A stretch of DNA of 64,000 nucleotides from contig NZ_VUJV01000003.1 of the NCBI RefSeq assembly GCF_008373755.1, positions 868,001-932,000 of the forward strand, in the 5' to 3' direction. Of the stretch, positions 26,568 through 36,251 are shown one piece after another; position 1 is the first letter of the stretch; each line of letters opens with the position of its first letter. The DNA comes from Nocardioides humilatus (GTDB lineage Bacteria; Actinomycetota; Actinomycetes; Propionibacteriales; Nocardioidaceae). Below the pieces are notes generated by a model that worked only from the letters and a program-made list of their open reading frames with translations, searched no databases and had not been told where the DNA came from. Both the position numbers and the translations under genes were made by a program.

Positions 26568-27511
26568 TTGCTGCCATGCCGATCGTCGAGGGCGTCAAAG
26601 AACTCTGGCTCCACGGTCACGTCCTCGACCACGCGCTCGACAGTGCTGACGCCGAGCTGCAGATCCTTCAAGAGTCCACACAGCGCGTCGCCGTCGATCA
26701 GATCAATCGGTTGCGCACCTTCACGCCTGGCTTCCTTACGAGCGTCAGAAGTAAAGGTCCCCGTGCTGATCAACAGCCCCTTGTCGCCTCGACCGGCCAT
26801 GGCCCCGCGGAAGTCCCTGATGGCTGAGGACCCGACGCTGCCCTGATAGCGCTTGCATTGGAAGTAGACCGGGAAACTCAACAGCGAGAGCTGGTAAACC
26901 CCCATGCCATCGATACCGCCATCGCTCGAACGCGACGTGACAGTGACTTGGGAGAACCCTGCCTCTCGAAGGATCCGTTGAGCGAGGTGCTCGAATGCAT
27001 AGGGATGCACCCTGAGGAGGCGGTCCAACAACAAGTCGCGCCACCCCTCCGTCCCGAGTTCGGTGTCGCCTTGCAAACCACCTTTCTCGTCTGATGGCTC
27101 CGTCGCCGGGGCCACCATCGGCGGGCTGGGCGACTTCCCGTCGTCGGCCCATACTCGACGTTGTCTGGAGCCGGCTCGGGCGTTCGCCTGATACTCGTCG
27201 TGAAGTGGTTTGATGTCCCGCTCTTCTGCAGCCTGGCCTATCTCGGTAACGGCCCAGATCGACCGCCGCGGGTTCCCGAGCAGCCCCATCCCCTTGAGAT
27301 AGCTCCTCGCCCACGACATCCGGTCGAGCAGCAAGGTTTGCGGACCGTCACCCTTCAGCACCTGCTGCTGCGATTCAGTGAACTCCTGCGATTCAATGAC
27401 AGCGGCATCGATCTCGTCCTTGTGTGCCGAGCCTCCGAGACTGATAACAGCCTGGAGAGTCGGCCAGATCAGCTGGTAGTAGGTAGGAACTACAGGATCG
27501 TCATGGTGCAT
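26564..27511 (-). CDS. Mrr-family restriction endonuclease
   Basis: 315 residues from the ATG at 27511, which overlaps the preceding EcsC-like gene by 11 bases; a longer start at 27613 lies deep inside that gene. Residues 10-100 resemble the Mrr N-terminal winged-helix domain (TYYQLIWPTLQAV, LDRMSWARSYLKGMGLL). The C-terminal Mrr catalytic domain reads HLAQRILREAGF, SSDGGIDGMGV and FQCKRYQG, with the D and QxK catalytic residues in place. Known Mrr proteins cut methylated DNA (Type IV restriction). Its presence next to an adenine-methylating Type ISP enzyme implies that its specificity avoids the host mark, or that it acts on something else. Confidence 0.85.
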   Translation of the reverse strand: MHHDDPVVPTYYQLIWPTLQAVISLGGSAHKDEIDAAVIESQEFTESQQQVLKGDGPQTLLLDRMSWARSYLKGMGLLGNPRRSIWAVTEIGQAAEERDIKPLHDEYQANARAGSRQRRVWADDGKSPSPPMVAPATEPSDEKGGLQGDTELGTEGWRDLLLDRLLRVHPYAFEHLAQRILREAGFSQVTVTSRSSDGGIDGMGVYQLSLLSFPVYFQCKRYQGSVGSSAIRDFRGAMAGRGDKGLLISTGTFTSDARKEARREGAQPIDLIDGDALCGLLKDLQLGVSTVERVVEDVTVEPEFFDALDDRHGSK

Positions 27512-28619
27512 CGTTGCCGCCATCGTCGGGAGAGAACTCCTCCAGCGCCGCTTCATCGTCGCTCGAACCGTGGAAGTCTGCCGCTGGTTCCAAACTGGCG
27601 ATGATCTCGGCAATCTCGATCGACGGTTCGTCTGAGTTCTCGGCCACCGGTTCGGGCAACTGGTCCAACTCTGCCGTTAGGAGCTCGACAGCTTCAGGGT
27701 TCTTTTCCAACAGGAGCCGCTCTCTGTAGCCCCAGTAGGCGGCCTCCTGCACGCTCTTGACCGTCGCGTAATTGAGCGCCGCGCCAACTCCGATGCCGAC
27801 CACCGGAACCAGTTGGCCCAGCTTCTGCTTGGTCAGTCGGACCCCGAACTGCTCAGCAAACCTTCCGGCTATGCGCGACAGCGCGAACTTGTTGAGCTGC
27901 ACCCAGGGAGCGCTTCTGACGAGAGCCTGCGTGAGCTTGGAGAGGTCAGCGAGAGCCGTGTATTTCGCCCCTTGGGTGACCGCAGAACCGACGTTAATGA
28001 CCGACAGCATGAACAACTGTTCCTTCGGGTCGCGTGGGTCGAACCCGTAATGCATCGCAGTGTCGGCAACTGCCCGGCTGCTCAACGCGAGAACCAGGGC
28101 CGCGTCACCGGTCATTGCTGCCGCGACAGCGCCGAAGCCGGGCGCCGCCGCAGCGCCCGCGCTTGCGGTGCTCCCGAAGGTCGCAAGCGCTTCCCCGCCA
28201 GTGACAATCGCACCGGCTGTTGCACCTTCCACAGCAGCAAGTCCCCCATAGACCATGTTGAGACGGCGCCGATGCACAACCTTGTCCAGAGCCTTCAGGT
28301 TCTCGCGCCGTAGGTCCACGAGATGCGCCACCTTGACCCCTCGTCGTCGGTACGCCCGAAGCACCCGCTTCTCGCTGAGCGTGCGCGAGGACACGTCGGC
28401 TAGCGCCTCTTGCGTCTTGACCGCCGCTGTACCAAGTGCGGCGACAGCCTTGTCTGCGCCTGGCACACTACGAGCCTTCTTAGTGGCCTTGCCGGCCGTT
28501 TTGGAGATCCGACCTCCGGTTCGCTTCGCCCAGGTGTCCTTTTCTGATCTCTCGTACCAGCGACGCTTGCGATCCTGAATGTCACGCCAAGCCCGGGTCT
28601 CGTACTTCGACCAGCTCAT
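27501..28619 (-). CDS. EcsC-family protein
   Basis: 372 residues; ATG at 28619, 8 bases after the Type ISP gene. A basic N-terminal helix-rich part (WSKYETRAWRDIQDRKRRWYERSEKDTW) precedes a small-residue-rich region (about 120-190) with possible membrane-associating helices, then the EcsC signature (AMHYGFDPRDPKEQLFMLSV, LGQLVPVVGIGVGAALNYA). EcsC proteins are poorly understood and are often linked to membranes. The acidic C-terminus looks disordered. Position between a restriction enzyme and Mrr suggests a membrane-linked defence role, which is inference. Confidence 0.75.
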   Translation of the reverse strand: MSWSKYETRAWRDIQDRKRRWYERSEKDTWAKRTGGRISKTAGKATKKARSVPGADKAVAALGTAAVKTQEALADVSSRTLSEKRVLRAYRRRGVKVAHLVDLRRENLKALDKVVHRRRLNMVYGGLAAVEGATAGAIVTGGEALATFGSTASAGAAAAPGFGAVAAAMTGDAALVLALSSRAVADTAMHYGFDPRDPKEQLFMLSVINVGSAVTQGAKYTALADLSKLTQALVRSAPWVQLNKFALSRIAGRFAEQFGVRLTKQKLGQLVPVVGIGVGAALNYATVKSVQEAAYWGYRERLLLEKNPEAVELLTAELDQLPEPVAENSDEPSIEIAEIIASLEPAADFHGSSDDEAALEEFSPDDGGNDAP

Positions 28620-28627
28620 TCGATTTC

Positions 28628-31600
28628 CTACGGGTTCTGGTTGTCGAGGATGGCGAGAGCAGGCAGCGCATCGACAACCTGCATTGTTTTCAGACTCACC
28701 GTCACGATCCGCGCCAGCAGGTCGATGATGTAGCGAGGATCCTCAACCTCCTTGCTCCAGTCGTTGGGATCGTTGACGATGCCGGATGCTTTGTCGGTCT
28801 TCACCTGGTAGCGATCGATGATCCACTCGATCGCCGACCGGGAGCCCAGCATGTACCTGTACGCGTCCTCAGGGATTCCGCTCAGCGTTATCTGGGCGTT
28901 GTAGATGATCGACGTCTTGTCGGCGACCAGCTTCTTCGTCTCTGGGTCGCGCTTCTTGGCGAGCGCCATCTTCTGCACACGGAAGAACTCGTAGACGTCC
29001 GTGATCGGCTCGATGTCGAGGCCGTCGAGGGGATACGGGTCGACCGTCTCATAATCTAGGTGAATCTCTGACAGCTCACGGCCCGCGTGCACGAATGGCC
29101 AAGGGTCCTCGACCAGCGGGATACGCGGCAGCATCTTCTTGAGGTCGGCGGCGTAGGTCTCGCGGTACTCCGGCGAGTGCAATAGCCCGTAGACGTAGTA
29201 GAAGATGTCGTCCTTTGTTATTCCCGGTCCATAGGTCGCCCCGAATTGGCGATGCGCCTCGACTGTTATGTTGTCGATCCTTCGATAGCCATCAACGACG
29301 TCCCCGCCTCCGATTGGCAAGTCGAGCATCTCGGCATCTTCGGCAGCCTCATATCGCCACCGTGGAATGAATTGGCCGCCCTCTGACCCCCACAGATTAA
29401 GATCGGGGATAACTTCGAGCATCAGGGTGGAAAAGTCCTTGGTGCTTCCGACGCCTGGCAGGTAGAAGCCGGTCTGGGACGTCGTGCGACTCGGGAAGAG
29501 ACGAGGCAACTGCGAACGCTCATGGTTCAGAAGTCGATCGAAGTAAACCCGCTGCCGGAAGAAGGGGCGGTATTCGGCGGTCGCAACTAGGTCGTCGGAC
29601 CAGGCGGCAACCGTTCCTCGGCGCAGGAATGTCCGCAGGCTTCGAGACCAACTGATCTGCGTCGGATCCGACAATGCCCAGCTCTGGACTGCCTTGTCGT
29701 CGCCGTCCAATCCGCCCCGGAGCCAGCGTTCGACCTCTGCGTTGTAAGCCGCAATGTGCCGCACTACCAGCGATTTCAGCTCGCCGCGAGATGAGGCGTA
29801 AACCCAAGCGTCACGGCTCGTTCCAAGCCCCCCCGAGTACGTTTCGAAGACGGAAATCGACGCATCTCGCGAAGCCACCGGCAGGAACGAGGCGAAGTCG
29901 TCGCGACGCTGGTTCAACCAGTCGTTGGCAGTGTTCGGCTGGATCACCACAGCACGTTCAGCTAAGGCGCCCCAACTTCCACGCTCTGCGACCAAGGCGA
30001 GTTTTTGCTCGCGACTCATGTAGTCGTCGGTCTGCAGATACTGGATCGTAGCTGCGCCCGAATGACCGGGCCGCTTGACAAGAACAGTTATTGCGACGGT
30101 TGCCTGACTCCCGGCGTCGAAGACCTTGCCACCCTCCTTTCGCCAGTCGGCCGACCGTTGGTTGCCCCTAAGGTTGAAGACGTGAATTGCGCTGAACTCG
30201 TCGACGAGTGACGAACGCATACCGTCCATTGTCGTCGACTCGAGGAAACCACCGTTCGTGACGAAGGCAATGACCCCGCTCTCTCGAATCCGGAGACTTG
30301 CCCACTTGATGGCCCGAATGTAGGAGTCATACAGAGAGTTCTTGTTCGTGGCCGCAGAACCTTCGACATATGTCCTGCGAATTTCGTCATCCAACGTTGG
30401 GTATCGGTCGTTGGCGTTGTTCTGGTTGCCATCCCCCTGCTTGGCCGAATACGGCGGATTGCCGACAATGACCGTGATCGGGAGCGTCTTTAGCTTCTCT
30501 AGGCGCTCGTTGTTCTCAGGGAAGATTTCGAGATCCGGCCGGTCATCATCCTCCCAGGACTGAAAGGTGTCTGTGAGGATCAGTCCAGGGAAGGACTCGT
30601 AGGGCGATTCGGCGTCCTGCTCACGGCGAAGACCGAGATAAGTCGTCTCGATGTTGACGGCAGCGATGTAGTACGCAAGTAGCAGGATCTCGTTGGCGTG
30701 GAGCTCCTCCGCGTACTTCCGCGCCAGGTCGTGCGGCTTGATCAGGCCAAGCTCGAGCAAGCGCACCATGAAAGTGCCGGTGCCGGTGAAGCCGTCGAGG
30801 ATGTGCACACCCTCGTCGGACAACGACTGGCCAAACTCCTTCTGCAGTACCTCGTCAGCAGACCGCAGGATGAAGTCGACGATCTCGACGGGTGTGTAAA
30901 CGATCCCGAGCTTGTCGACAGTCTTCTTGAACGCGTGGGCGAAGAAGGTGTCGTAAAGCCTGCGAACCAGCTCCTGGCGGCCCTCGCGGTCCTTGACGTC
31001 GGCGACCTTGCGGCGGACGGAGTCGTAGAACTTGTGGAGGTCCTCGTTCTCCGCTTCGAGGTCGTGCTGGTCGAGGGCGGCCAGCATCCGTTCCATCACC
31101 TGAGCAACGGGGTTGTTGTCGAGGAATTCGTCGCCCTCGAATAGGGCGTTGAAGACCGGGCGCGTGATGAGGTGCTGGGCCAGCATGTCGATGGCTTCGG
31201 CCTCGGTGATGTTGTCGTTGAGGTTGCCGCGAAGCCCATCAAGGAAGGCCTCGAACTCCTCTCGCACCCCCGTGCCGGGGTCCGCAAGGAGGGCGGTGAT
31301 CCGGGTCGTCTGTCGTGTGGCGATGTCGGCGACGTTCTTCGCCCAGTCGGTCCAGTACTCGCGGGTGCCGACCTTCTGGACAATCTTGGCGTAGATCGAG
31401 TCGCGCCACTGGTCAAGGTCACTGGTGACCAGATCGAGGCCGAGCTGGTCGCCCCAACGGCCTTCCTTGCCGCCGACGCCGATGACGTTGACCTTGCGGT
31501 CACGGGACTTCGACAGGGAGATCCGGTTGACCAGCGCGTCGAACCGCTCGTCGTGGGCGCGGAGCGCCTGGAGGACCTCCCACACGGCGGCGTAGCGCTT

Positions 31601-33454
31601 GTTGTCCCGGAGCGCCTCCTCGGGTGTCATCCCCGTCGGGATTCCGATGGGAAGAATGATGTAGCCGAACTGCTTGCCGCTCGTCTTGTCCAGACGCATC
31701 ACGCGGCCAACGGACTGCACGATGTCGACAACTGACTTTCGTGGCGACAGGAACATGACCGCGTCGAGCGATGGCACGTCGACACCCTCGGAAAGGCAGC
31801 GGGCGTTGGTGAGAATGCGGCACGAGTTCTCGGGCGGATCCTCCTTCAACCAGTCGAGCCGGGTGTTGCGCTCAAGAGCGTTCATGGTGCCGTCGACGTG
31901 GCGGACGGTGCACTTGAGCGGCGACGTGCCGTCTTCGCGCTCCTGATCGGTGGCGTTGACGTAATAGTCGGTCACCGACTGGAAGAGCTCTTCGACCCGC
32001 TTGGAGTCAGCGATGTTGCCGGCAAAGGCAATGGCTCGCCGCATGGGCCGTATGTCGGGCTCGAAGGTGTGCTCGACCTTGCCGCGCTTGGCGAGACCGT
32101 TCCAGCAGCCGACGATCTTCGCCGCGTCGTCGAGCTTGAGCTCGTGGTCCTCGTCAGAGAGTTGCGCCTGGAAGGTGCGAGCGACCGACTCCTCGTCGAC
32201 CGTCAGGACGAGCACCTTGTAGTCCGTCAATAGGCCGCGCTCGACCGCCTCACCAAAGCCGAGACGGTGAAACTCAGGGCCGAAGAGGGTTTCGTCGTCC
32301 ATCGACGCAAGCACGGCGTTGGCCTCGCCAGCCTTGGTCTTGCTCGAGTCGTCGTAGATGCGCGGAGTCGCAGTCATGTAGATGCGCTTGGTCGCGGGCA
32401 GGTAGACGTTGTCGTGCACCCGAACGAAGGCTGACTCGCTTTCCCCTGCAAGGGTCGTGCCCGTCGTGCGGTGAGCCTCATCGGCGATCACCAGGTCGAA
32501 AGGCGAGCGTCCCTGCTGTGCCTGGGCCACAACGTCGATCGACTGGTAGGTCGCGAACACGACCGTCATCGCGTGGGTGTCGGCCTGCGCATCGTCGATC
32601 CGCGACCGCATGAGTGCCACGTCCGTTGTCGCGGGGAGCGCAAGGTCAGTCACCGAGATGTCTTCAATCGCGTCAGCAGCCTTCGACTTGCGCGTCGCCT
32701 TCGGGTCGGAGCACACCGCTAGTGGCCGGATCGGCAGTTCGGCGTTTCCGACCCACTCGCGCACCGTCTGCGACAACAGGCTGATGCTCGGGACCAGAAA
32801 CAGAACCTTGCCTCCAGCGCCAACATTCTCCTCTGCAAGCTTGAGGCTCGTGAAGGTCTTGCCAGTGCCACACGCCATCACGAGCTTTCCTCGGTCGTGC
32901 TCGCCGAACCCCGCAACAACCTTGTCGATCGCAATGCGCTGGTAGTCGCGCGGCTCCTTCCTATCGACCAACCTGAGATCGTCCGGCGCTGCAAGGGTGA
33001 AGACAGACCAGTCCACACGGCTGGCCTCGAGGTCAGAAAGTCCGATTCGGCGTACGGGGACTGCCTGACCCCTAATCGCGTCCTCGGCGTTGCTGTTCCA
33101 CTTGTCGGTCGTCGACACGATGATCCGCTCACCGAAGCCGCTCCTCCCGGAGGCTGCCAGGAACGAGTCGATCATCGGCTTGGAAACCGTACTTGTCGGT
33201 GCGTAAAACTTGCACTGGATCGCGACGTAGTGACCGGTGTCCTTGTCGCGAGCTACGAGGTCGATCCCCGTGTCGTGCCTGCCGCCATTGCCGGGGTAGT
33301 CCACCCACAACCAGACGTCGCTGAACTGGTCAGCGAACACCGGGTCGACTTGGAGGTATGCCTTCATCAGGCGTTCGAACTTCGCGCCCTTGTCCGCCTC
33401 AGTAAGGGAGGACAAGCGGAGTTCCTCGAGAACGTCATAGACGGAGGTAGGCAT
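28628..33454 (-). CDS. Type ISP single-chain restriction-modification enzyme
   Basis: 1,608 residues in the LlaGI/LlaBIII order. N-terminal Mrr-like nuclease: DTGIDLVARD and AIQCKFY near 78-84. SF2 translocase: ACGTGKT near 192-200, ADEAH near 323-327, TATPRIY, QSVGRVMRLD. Helical coupler, then the N6-adenine methyltransferase: DGFTGTGTFMVRLLEL near 886-900 and NPPYS near 997. A C-terminal target-recognition region follows. Such enzymes methylate one strand of an asymmetric site and cut after head-to-head translocase collision. The methyltransferase tail and target region (about 29.2-30.5 kb) are visibly less GC-rich than the rest. It heads a minus-strand operon with the EcsC-like, Mrr-like and small nuclease genes. 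Confidence 0.92.
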   Translation of the reverse strand: MPTSVYDVLEELRLSSLTEADKGAKFERLMKAYLQVDPVFADQFSDVWLWVDYPGNGGRHDTGIDLVARDKDTGHYVAIQCKFYAPTSTVSKPMIDSFLAASGRSGFGERIIVSTTDKWNSNAEDAIRGQAVPVRRIGLSDLEASRVDWSVFTLAAPDDLRLVDRKEPRDYQRIAIDKVVAGFGEHDRGKLVMACGTGKTFTSLKLAEENVGAGGKVLFLVPSISLLSQTVREWVGNAELPIRPLAVCSDPKATRKSKAADAIEDISVTDLALPATTDVALMRSRIDDAQADTHAMTVVFATYQSIDVVAQAQQGRSPFDLVIADEAHRTTGTTLAGESESAFVRVHDNVYLPATKRIYMTATPRIYDDSSKTKAGEANAVLASMDDETLFGPEFHRLGFGEAVERGLLTDYKVLVLTVDEESVARTFQAQLSDEDHELKLDDAAKIVGCWNGLAKRGKVEHTFEPDIRPMRRAIAFAGNIADSKRVEELFQSVTDYYVNATDQEREDGTSPLKCTVRHVDGTMNALERNTRLDWLKEDPPENSCRILTNARCLSEGVDVPSLDAVMFLSPRKSVVDIVQSVGRVMRLDKTSGKQFGYIILPIGIPTGMTPEEALRDNKRYAAVWEVLQALRAHDERFDALVNRISLSKSRDRKVNVIGVGGKEGRWGDQLGLDLVTSDLDQWRDSIYAKIVQKVGTREYWTDWAKNVADIATRQTTRITALLADPGTGVREEFEAFLDGLRGNLNDNITEAEAIDMLAQHLITRPVFNALFEGDEFLDNNPVAQVMERMLAALDQHDLEAENEDLHKFYDSVRRKVADVKDREGRQELVRRLYDTFFAHAFKKTVDKLGIVYTPVEIVDFILRSADEVLQKEFGQSLSDEGVHILDGFTGTGTFMVRLLELGLIKPHDLARKYAEELHANEILLLAYYIAAVNIETTYLGLRREQDAESPYESFPGLILTDTFQSWEDDDRPDLEIFPENNERLEKLKTLPITVIVGNPPYSAKQGDGNQNNANDRYPTLDDEIRRTYVEGSAATNKNSLYDSYIRAIKWASLRIRESGVIAFVTNGGFLESTTMDGMRSSLVDEFSAIHVFNLRGNQRSADWRKEGGKVFDAGSQATVAITVLVKRPGHSGAATIQYLQTDDYMSREQKLALVAERGSWGALAERAVVIQPNTANDWLNQRRDDFASFLPVASRDASISVFETYSGGLGTSRDAWVYASSRGELKSLVVRHIAAYNAEVERWLRGGLDGDDKAVQSWALSDPTQISWSRSLRTFLRRGTVAAWSDDLVATAEYRPFFRQRVYFDRLLNHERSQLPRLFPSRTTSQTGFYLPGVGSTKDFSTLMLEVIPDLNLWGSEGGQFIPRWRYEAAEDAEMLDLPIGGGDVVDGYRRIDNITVEAHRQFGATYGPGITKDDIFYYVYGLLHSPEYRETYAADLKKMLPRIPLVEDPWPFVHAGRELSEIHLDYETVDPYPLDGLDIEPITDVYEFFRVQKMALAKKRDPETKKLVADKTSIIYNAQITLSGIPEDAYRYMLGSRSAIEWIIDRYQVKTDKASGIVNDPNDWSKEVEDPRYIIDLLARIVTVSLKTMQVVDALPALAILDNQNP

Positions 33455-33515
33455 GGGGCTGTTTGTACCCCATACGTCCGGCGGAATCGTCTACTTGGGG
33501 TGAAACGAGGCAGAT

Positions 33516-33537
33516 CTGTCGGACCTCGCCCTAGCCT
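33516..33537 (+). promoter_or_regulatory. PafBC/RecA_NDp-like promoter for nuclease-helicase operon
   Basis: CTGTCGGAC (33516-33524), 7 bases, then TAGCCT (33532-33537). Same core as the promoters at 1.6-1.7 kb, with a spacer one base shorter. The expected transcription start near 33544 rules out the earliest in-frame TTG at 33537 as a start codon. Confidence 0.4.
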
Positions 33538-33653
33538 TGGCAAAGTTACGAGACGTCCGCGAAAGGTTGCGTACTCACATGGGCGGACTGCAGTCCGGCG
33601 GCGGAACAAGCGCGGTCGCCGCTTCGGCACATGCGGGCTGTGCCCGGTTTCGG

Positions 33654-36251
33654 ATGACTGATCCGTTCCTGACCCGGAAGACCCGCAAGGGTTTGGCTGA
33701 ACATCTCGGCGCTGCTGACTTTGGAGCCGGCATTCCTGAGGCGCGCTGGATGCGCGCGATGACGTTCGAGGTGCTCGTTCACTCAGACCGGTTCGTCTCA
33801 GAGCTCCTGACGAAGGCGATTGGACAGCTCGGCTTGCCGCGACCGAAGCAGGTTGCCCGAGCAGACTGCGGCGGCAGCGTCGCCAACACGGCCAAGGCGC
33901 TCAAGGACGCCCACCTCAAGGCGTCCTTCGCCGAGACCGCGACGATGATCTCGGCGCTCGGTGTCCCGTACCTACGTCTCGAGGACGAAAGCGCGACGGC
34001 CGTGCAGCCCGACTTCGCGATTGCGTGCCCGCGCACGGAGGGCGACCGAGTGGTCGGCTCCTGGCTGATCATGGGCGACGCAAAGGACTACGAGCGCGTT
34101 CGATCCCGGATTGACGATGGGCGCATGCTCAAGGGTTTCCTGCAGGTCGCCCTTGGCGCCGAGTCCGCCGCCGAATGGAGCGCCTTGCCTACGGGAATGA
34201 TCGTGCACCCATCAGGCGCCCTGGCTGTTCCTCGCAACGCCTTCCTGCAACCAGAGGCGGTGGTCGAGGAACTCGACGACCATCGAACCGAGGTACGAAC
34301 CCGCGCCGAGGAGCGCCTGGCAGCGAAGGACGACCTCGGCGACGACCGACCGTCCGAGGAGGAGCTCGCGTCGTACGTCGCCCACCTCGAGGCGACCTTC
34401 GATCCTGCCTCCTGCGCGACGTGCAACCTCTACCGCTACTGCCGCAACGAGCTGCGAACCGCGGGTGATCCGCTGAGCGAGCTCACCGAGATCGGGATCC
34501 CTCGTCTGATCCGGCCAGCGGTAGTCGGAATCCTCGATGACACCGGCGAGATCGGTGCGTCGGTGCCCGAGTCTGTCATCGCCCAAGTCACCGCCACGGC
34601 CACCGGGATTCCCGTCTGGACCGATTCCGCGCGCACTGACCCCGCGGGACTGCCCGGCACCATTGAGGTCGTCTTGGCCAAGGCGGACTCTGCCGCTCTG
34701 GGCGTCCACGGCATTGCGCTGCGACGTGTCGGGCGCGCAGGGGACGAGGAATGGATCGTCAGGACCTACACCGACCCGCAGTCACCACTCACCCGCCGAT
34801 CCCTGATGGAGGTCATCGGTACAGCGATCGAGTCGTGTCTTGCCGAGGCCCTCGGGCCAATCCACCTTGTGGTCCCCGACCGCCCGACCGCTGACCTGCT
34901 GGCGACTGCTGCCGACTCGCTCGCCGGCGTCGAGTTGAGTCGACTCCGGTGGCAGCGCGACCTTGACATGGGCCGCATCCCGCTGACCTTCGACGGGGAG
35001 GAGGCCACGATGCCCGATCCTCTCGATCACGTCGAACGGGTGGCAGTGAGTTTCTTGCTCGAGGAGGACCGCGCGCGTGCGATGTCGTTGCGCTCTCCGA
35101 TCGTGATCCTTCGTGAGGTGGTCGCTGCCCACCTAGTCCCGGGCGGGCCAGCCGGCGATGCCGGACGACTGGACTACCTCTTGACGTGGGCTGAAGCAAC
35201 CGCCGACGCTTCCCTCGACCATCGCGTCGTCTCAGACGATCACCGCGAGCGGCAGGAGACACCAGGCGCTCGCCTGTCTAACCAGGTCTCCGACGCTTTG
35301 CACAACGCGAGAAAGCGTGGCGATGAAGAGCGATATCGCGACCTGGTCCGCAATGCGCTGGCCTACCGCGTCGAGGTAGTCGAGCGCGCGCGGTCTGTCC
35401 TCAGCCAAATTCCGATCTCGCGGGTTCGGGCGATCCATCTCGCGTTGGAATTGGATGCTCAGGTCGTATGGGGCCGTCGCCTTGCGCTCCAAGCGTCCGA
35501 TCTGGTCCGGTTCTCGCGGACATATCGCTTCTGGCGGAACGCGCAGGTCGACATGCTCGATGCCGATGCTCGATGTCGAGAACATCTGATCACACTGGCC
35601 GACACCTCGTACGCACGGGATCGCGCGATCGACGCCGGAGTCCGCGAACTTGCGCTTGCCACGGTCGTCGGACTTGCTCCGGTGAGGCTCGACGTTCGCT
35701 CCCGGCGACTCGTCGAGGGCACCTCCGTCGTGGCAATCCACGTGAACGACGACCCAGTTCTGGAACGAGGTACAACCGACCTGAAGATCCAGGCCGGATC
35801 ATTCAAGTTTGGGCAGATGTCGCTCGGCCCGCTGACCGCGATCGCAGGCGAGGATGCGTTGGAGTGGTCCCCCAACCTGCCGCTCGACCTTGCAATCGGC
35901 GATCAGTTGGTGTTGGCCGATCTTGCGTGGTTCGGGAAGCCGTTCCGATCGGGCCACGAGATCGCCGTTGGCCGACCCTCGGTCGATAGTAAGGTGGCCC
36001 CAAAGCAGGATTGCGAGCTCTCGTCGTACGACGCGGACCCTGCTGGGCACCAGTGGTGCTGCAAGCCGCACCGGGTCGCGGAAGGCGAGTGGGCAGACAC
36101 GCTGGCCGAGCGGCGGGCGAACGGACAATTGAACCCAGAGGTCTGGCCACCCCTGGTTGACGAGGAGCGCTTCGACGTTGGCGACGGCGACCTTCCTGAG
36201 ATCGATCCCGGACCCGTCCCGGACGGCATGACGATCGACACCATGGAGTGA
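33654..36251 (+). CDS. PD-(D/E)XK nuclease with Cas4/Dna2-type Fe-S cysteines
   Basis: 865 residues from the ATG at 33654; an in-frame ATG at 33579 is an alternative, though the extra residues look unlike protein. The nuclease core is QPDFAIA near 118 and GDAKDY near 141-146, with a following Gln in a helix (RMLKGFLQVAL). C254-x2-C257-x5-C263 (CATCNLYRYC) matches the C-terminal cysteines of Cas4, AddB and Dna2 Fe-S nucleases. The remaining 600 residues are unassigned, with a second Cys/His cluster near the end (DCELS..., WCCKPH). The stop overlaps the next start (GTGA), coupling it to an SF1 helicase: together they resemble a Dna2 split into two chains. Confidence 0.75.
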   Translation: MTDPFLTRKTRKGLAEHLGAADFGAGIPEARWMRAMTFEVLVHSDRFVSELLTKAIGQLGLPRPKQVARADCGGSVANTAKALKDAHLKASFAETATMISALGVPYLRLEDESATAVQPDFAIACPRTEGDRVVGSWLIMGDAKDYERVRSRIDDGRMLKGFLQVALGAESAAEWSALPTGMIVHPSGALAVPRNAFLQPEAVVEELDDHRTEVRTRAEERLAAKDDLGDDRPSEEELASYVAHLEATFDPASCATCNLYRYCRNELRTAGDPLSELTEIGIPRLIRPAVVGILDDTGEIGASVPESVIAQVTATATGIPVWTDSARTDPAGLPGTIEVVLAKADSAALGVHGIALRRVGRAGDEEWIVRTYTDPQSPLTRRSLMEVIGTAIESCLAEALGPIHLVVPDRPTADLLATAADSLAGVELSRLRWQRDLDMGRIPLTFDGEEATMPDPLDHVERVAVSFLLEEDRARAMSLRSPIVILREVVAAHLVPGGPAGDAGRLDYLLTWAEATADASLDHRVVSDDHRERQETPGARLSNQVSDALHNARKRGDEERYRDLVRNALAYRVEVVERARSVLSQIPISRVRAIHLALELDAQVVWGRRLALQASDLVRFSRTYRFWRNAQVDMLDADARCREHLITLADTSYARDRAIDAGVRELALATVVGLAPVRLDVRSRRLVEGTSVVAIHVNDDPVLERGTTDLKIQAGSFKFGQMSLGPLTAIAGEDALEWSPNLPLDLAIGDQLVLADLAWFGKPFRSGHEIAVGRPSVDSKVAPKQDCELSSYDADPAGHQWCCKPHRVAEGEWADTLAERRANGQLNPEVWPPLVDEERFDVGDGDLPEIDPGPVPDGMTIDTME

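Noticed and set aside
33537-33653. TTG start at 33537 for the Fe-S nuclease
   Set aside because: It overlaps the -10 box and would precede the predicted transcription start.
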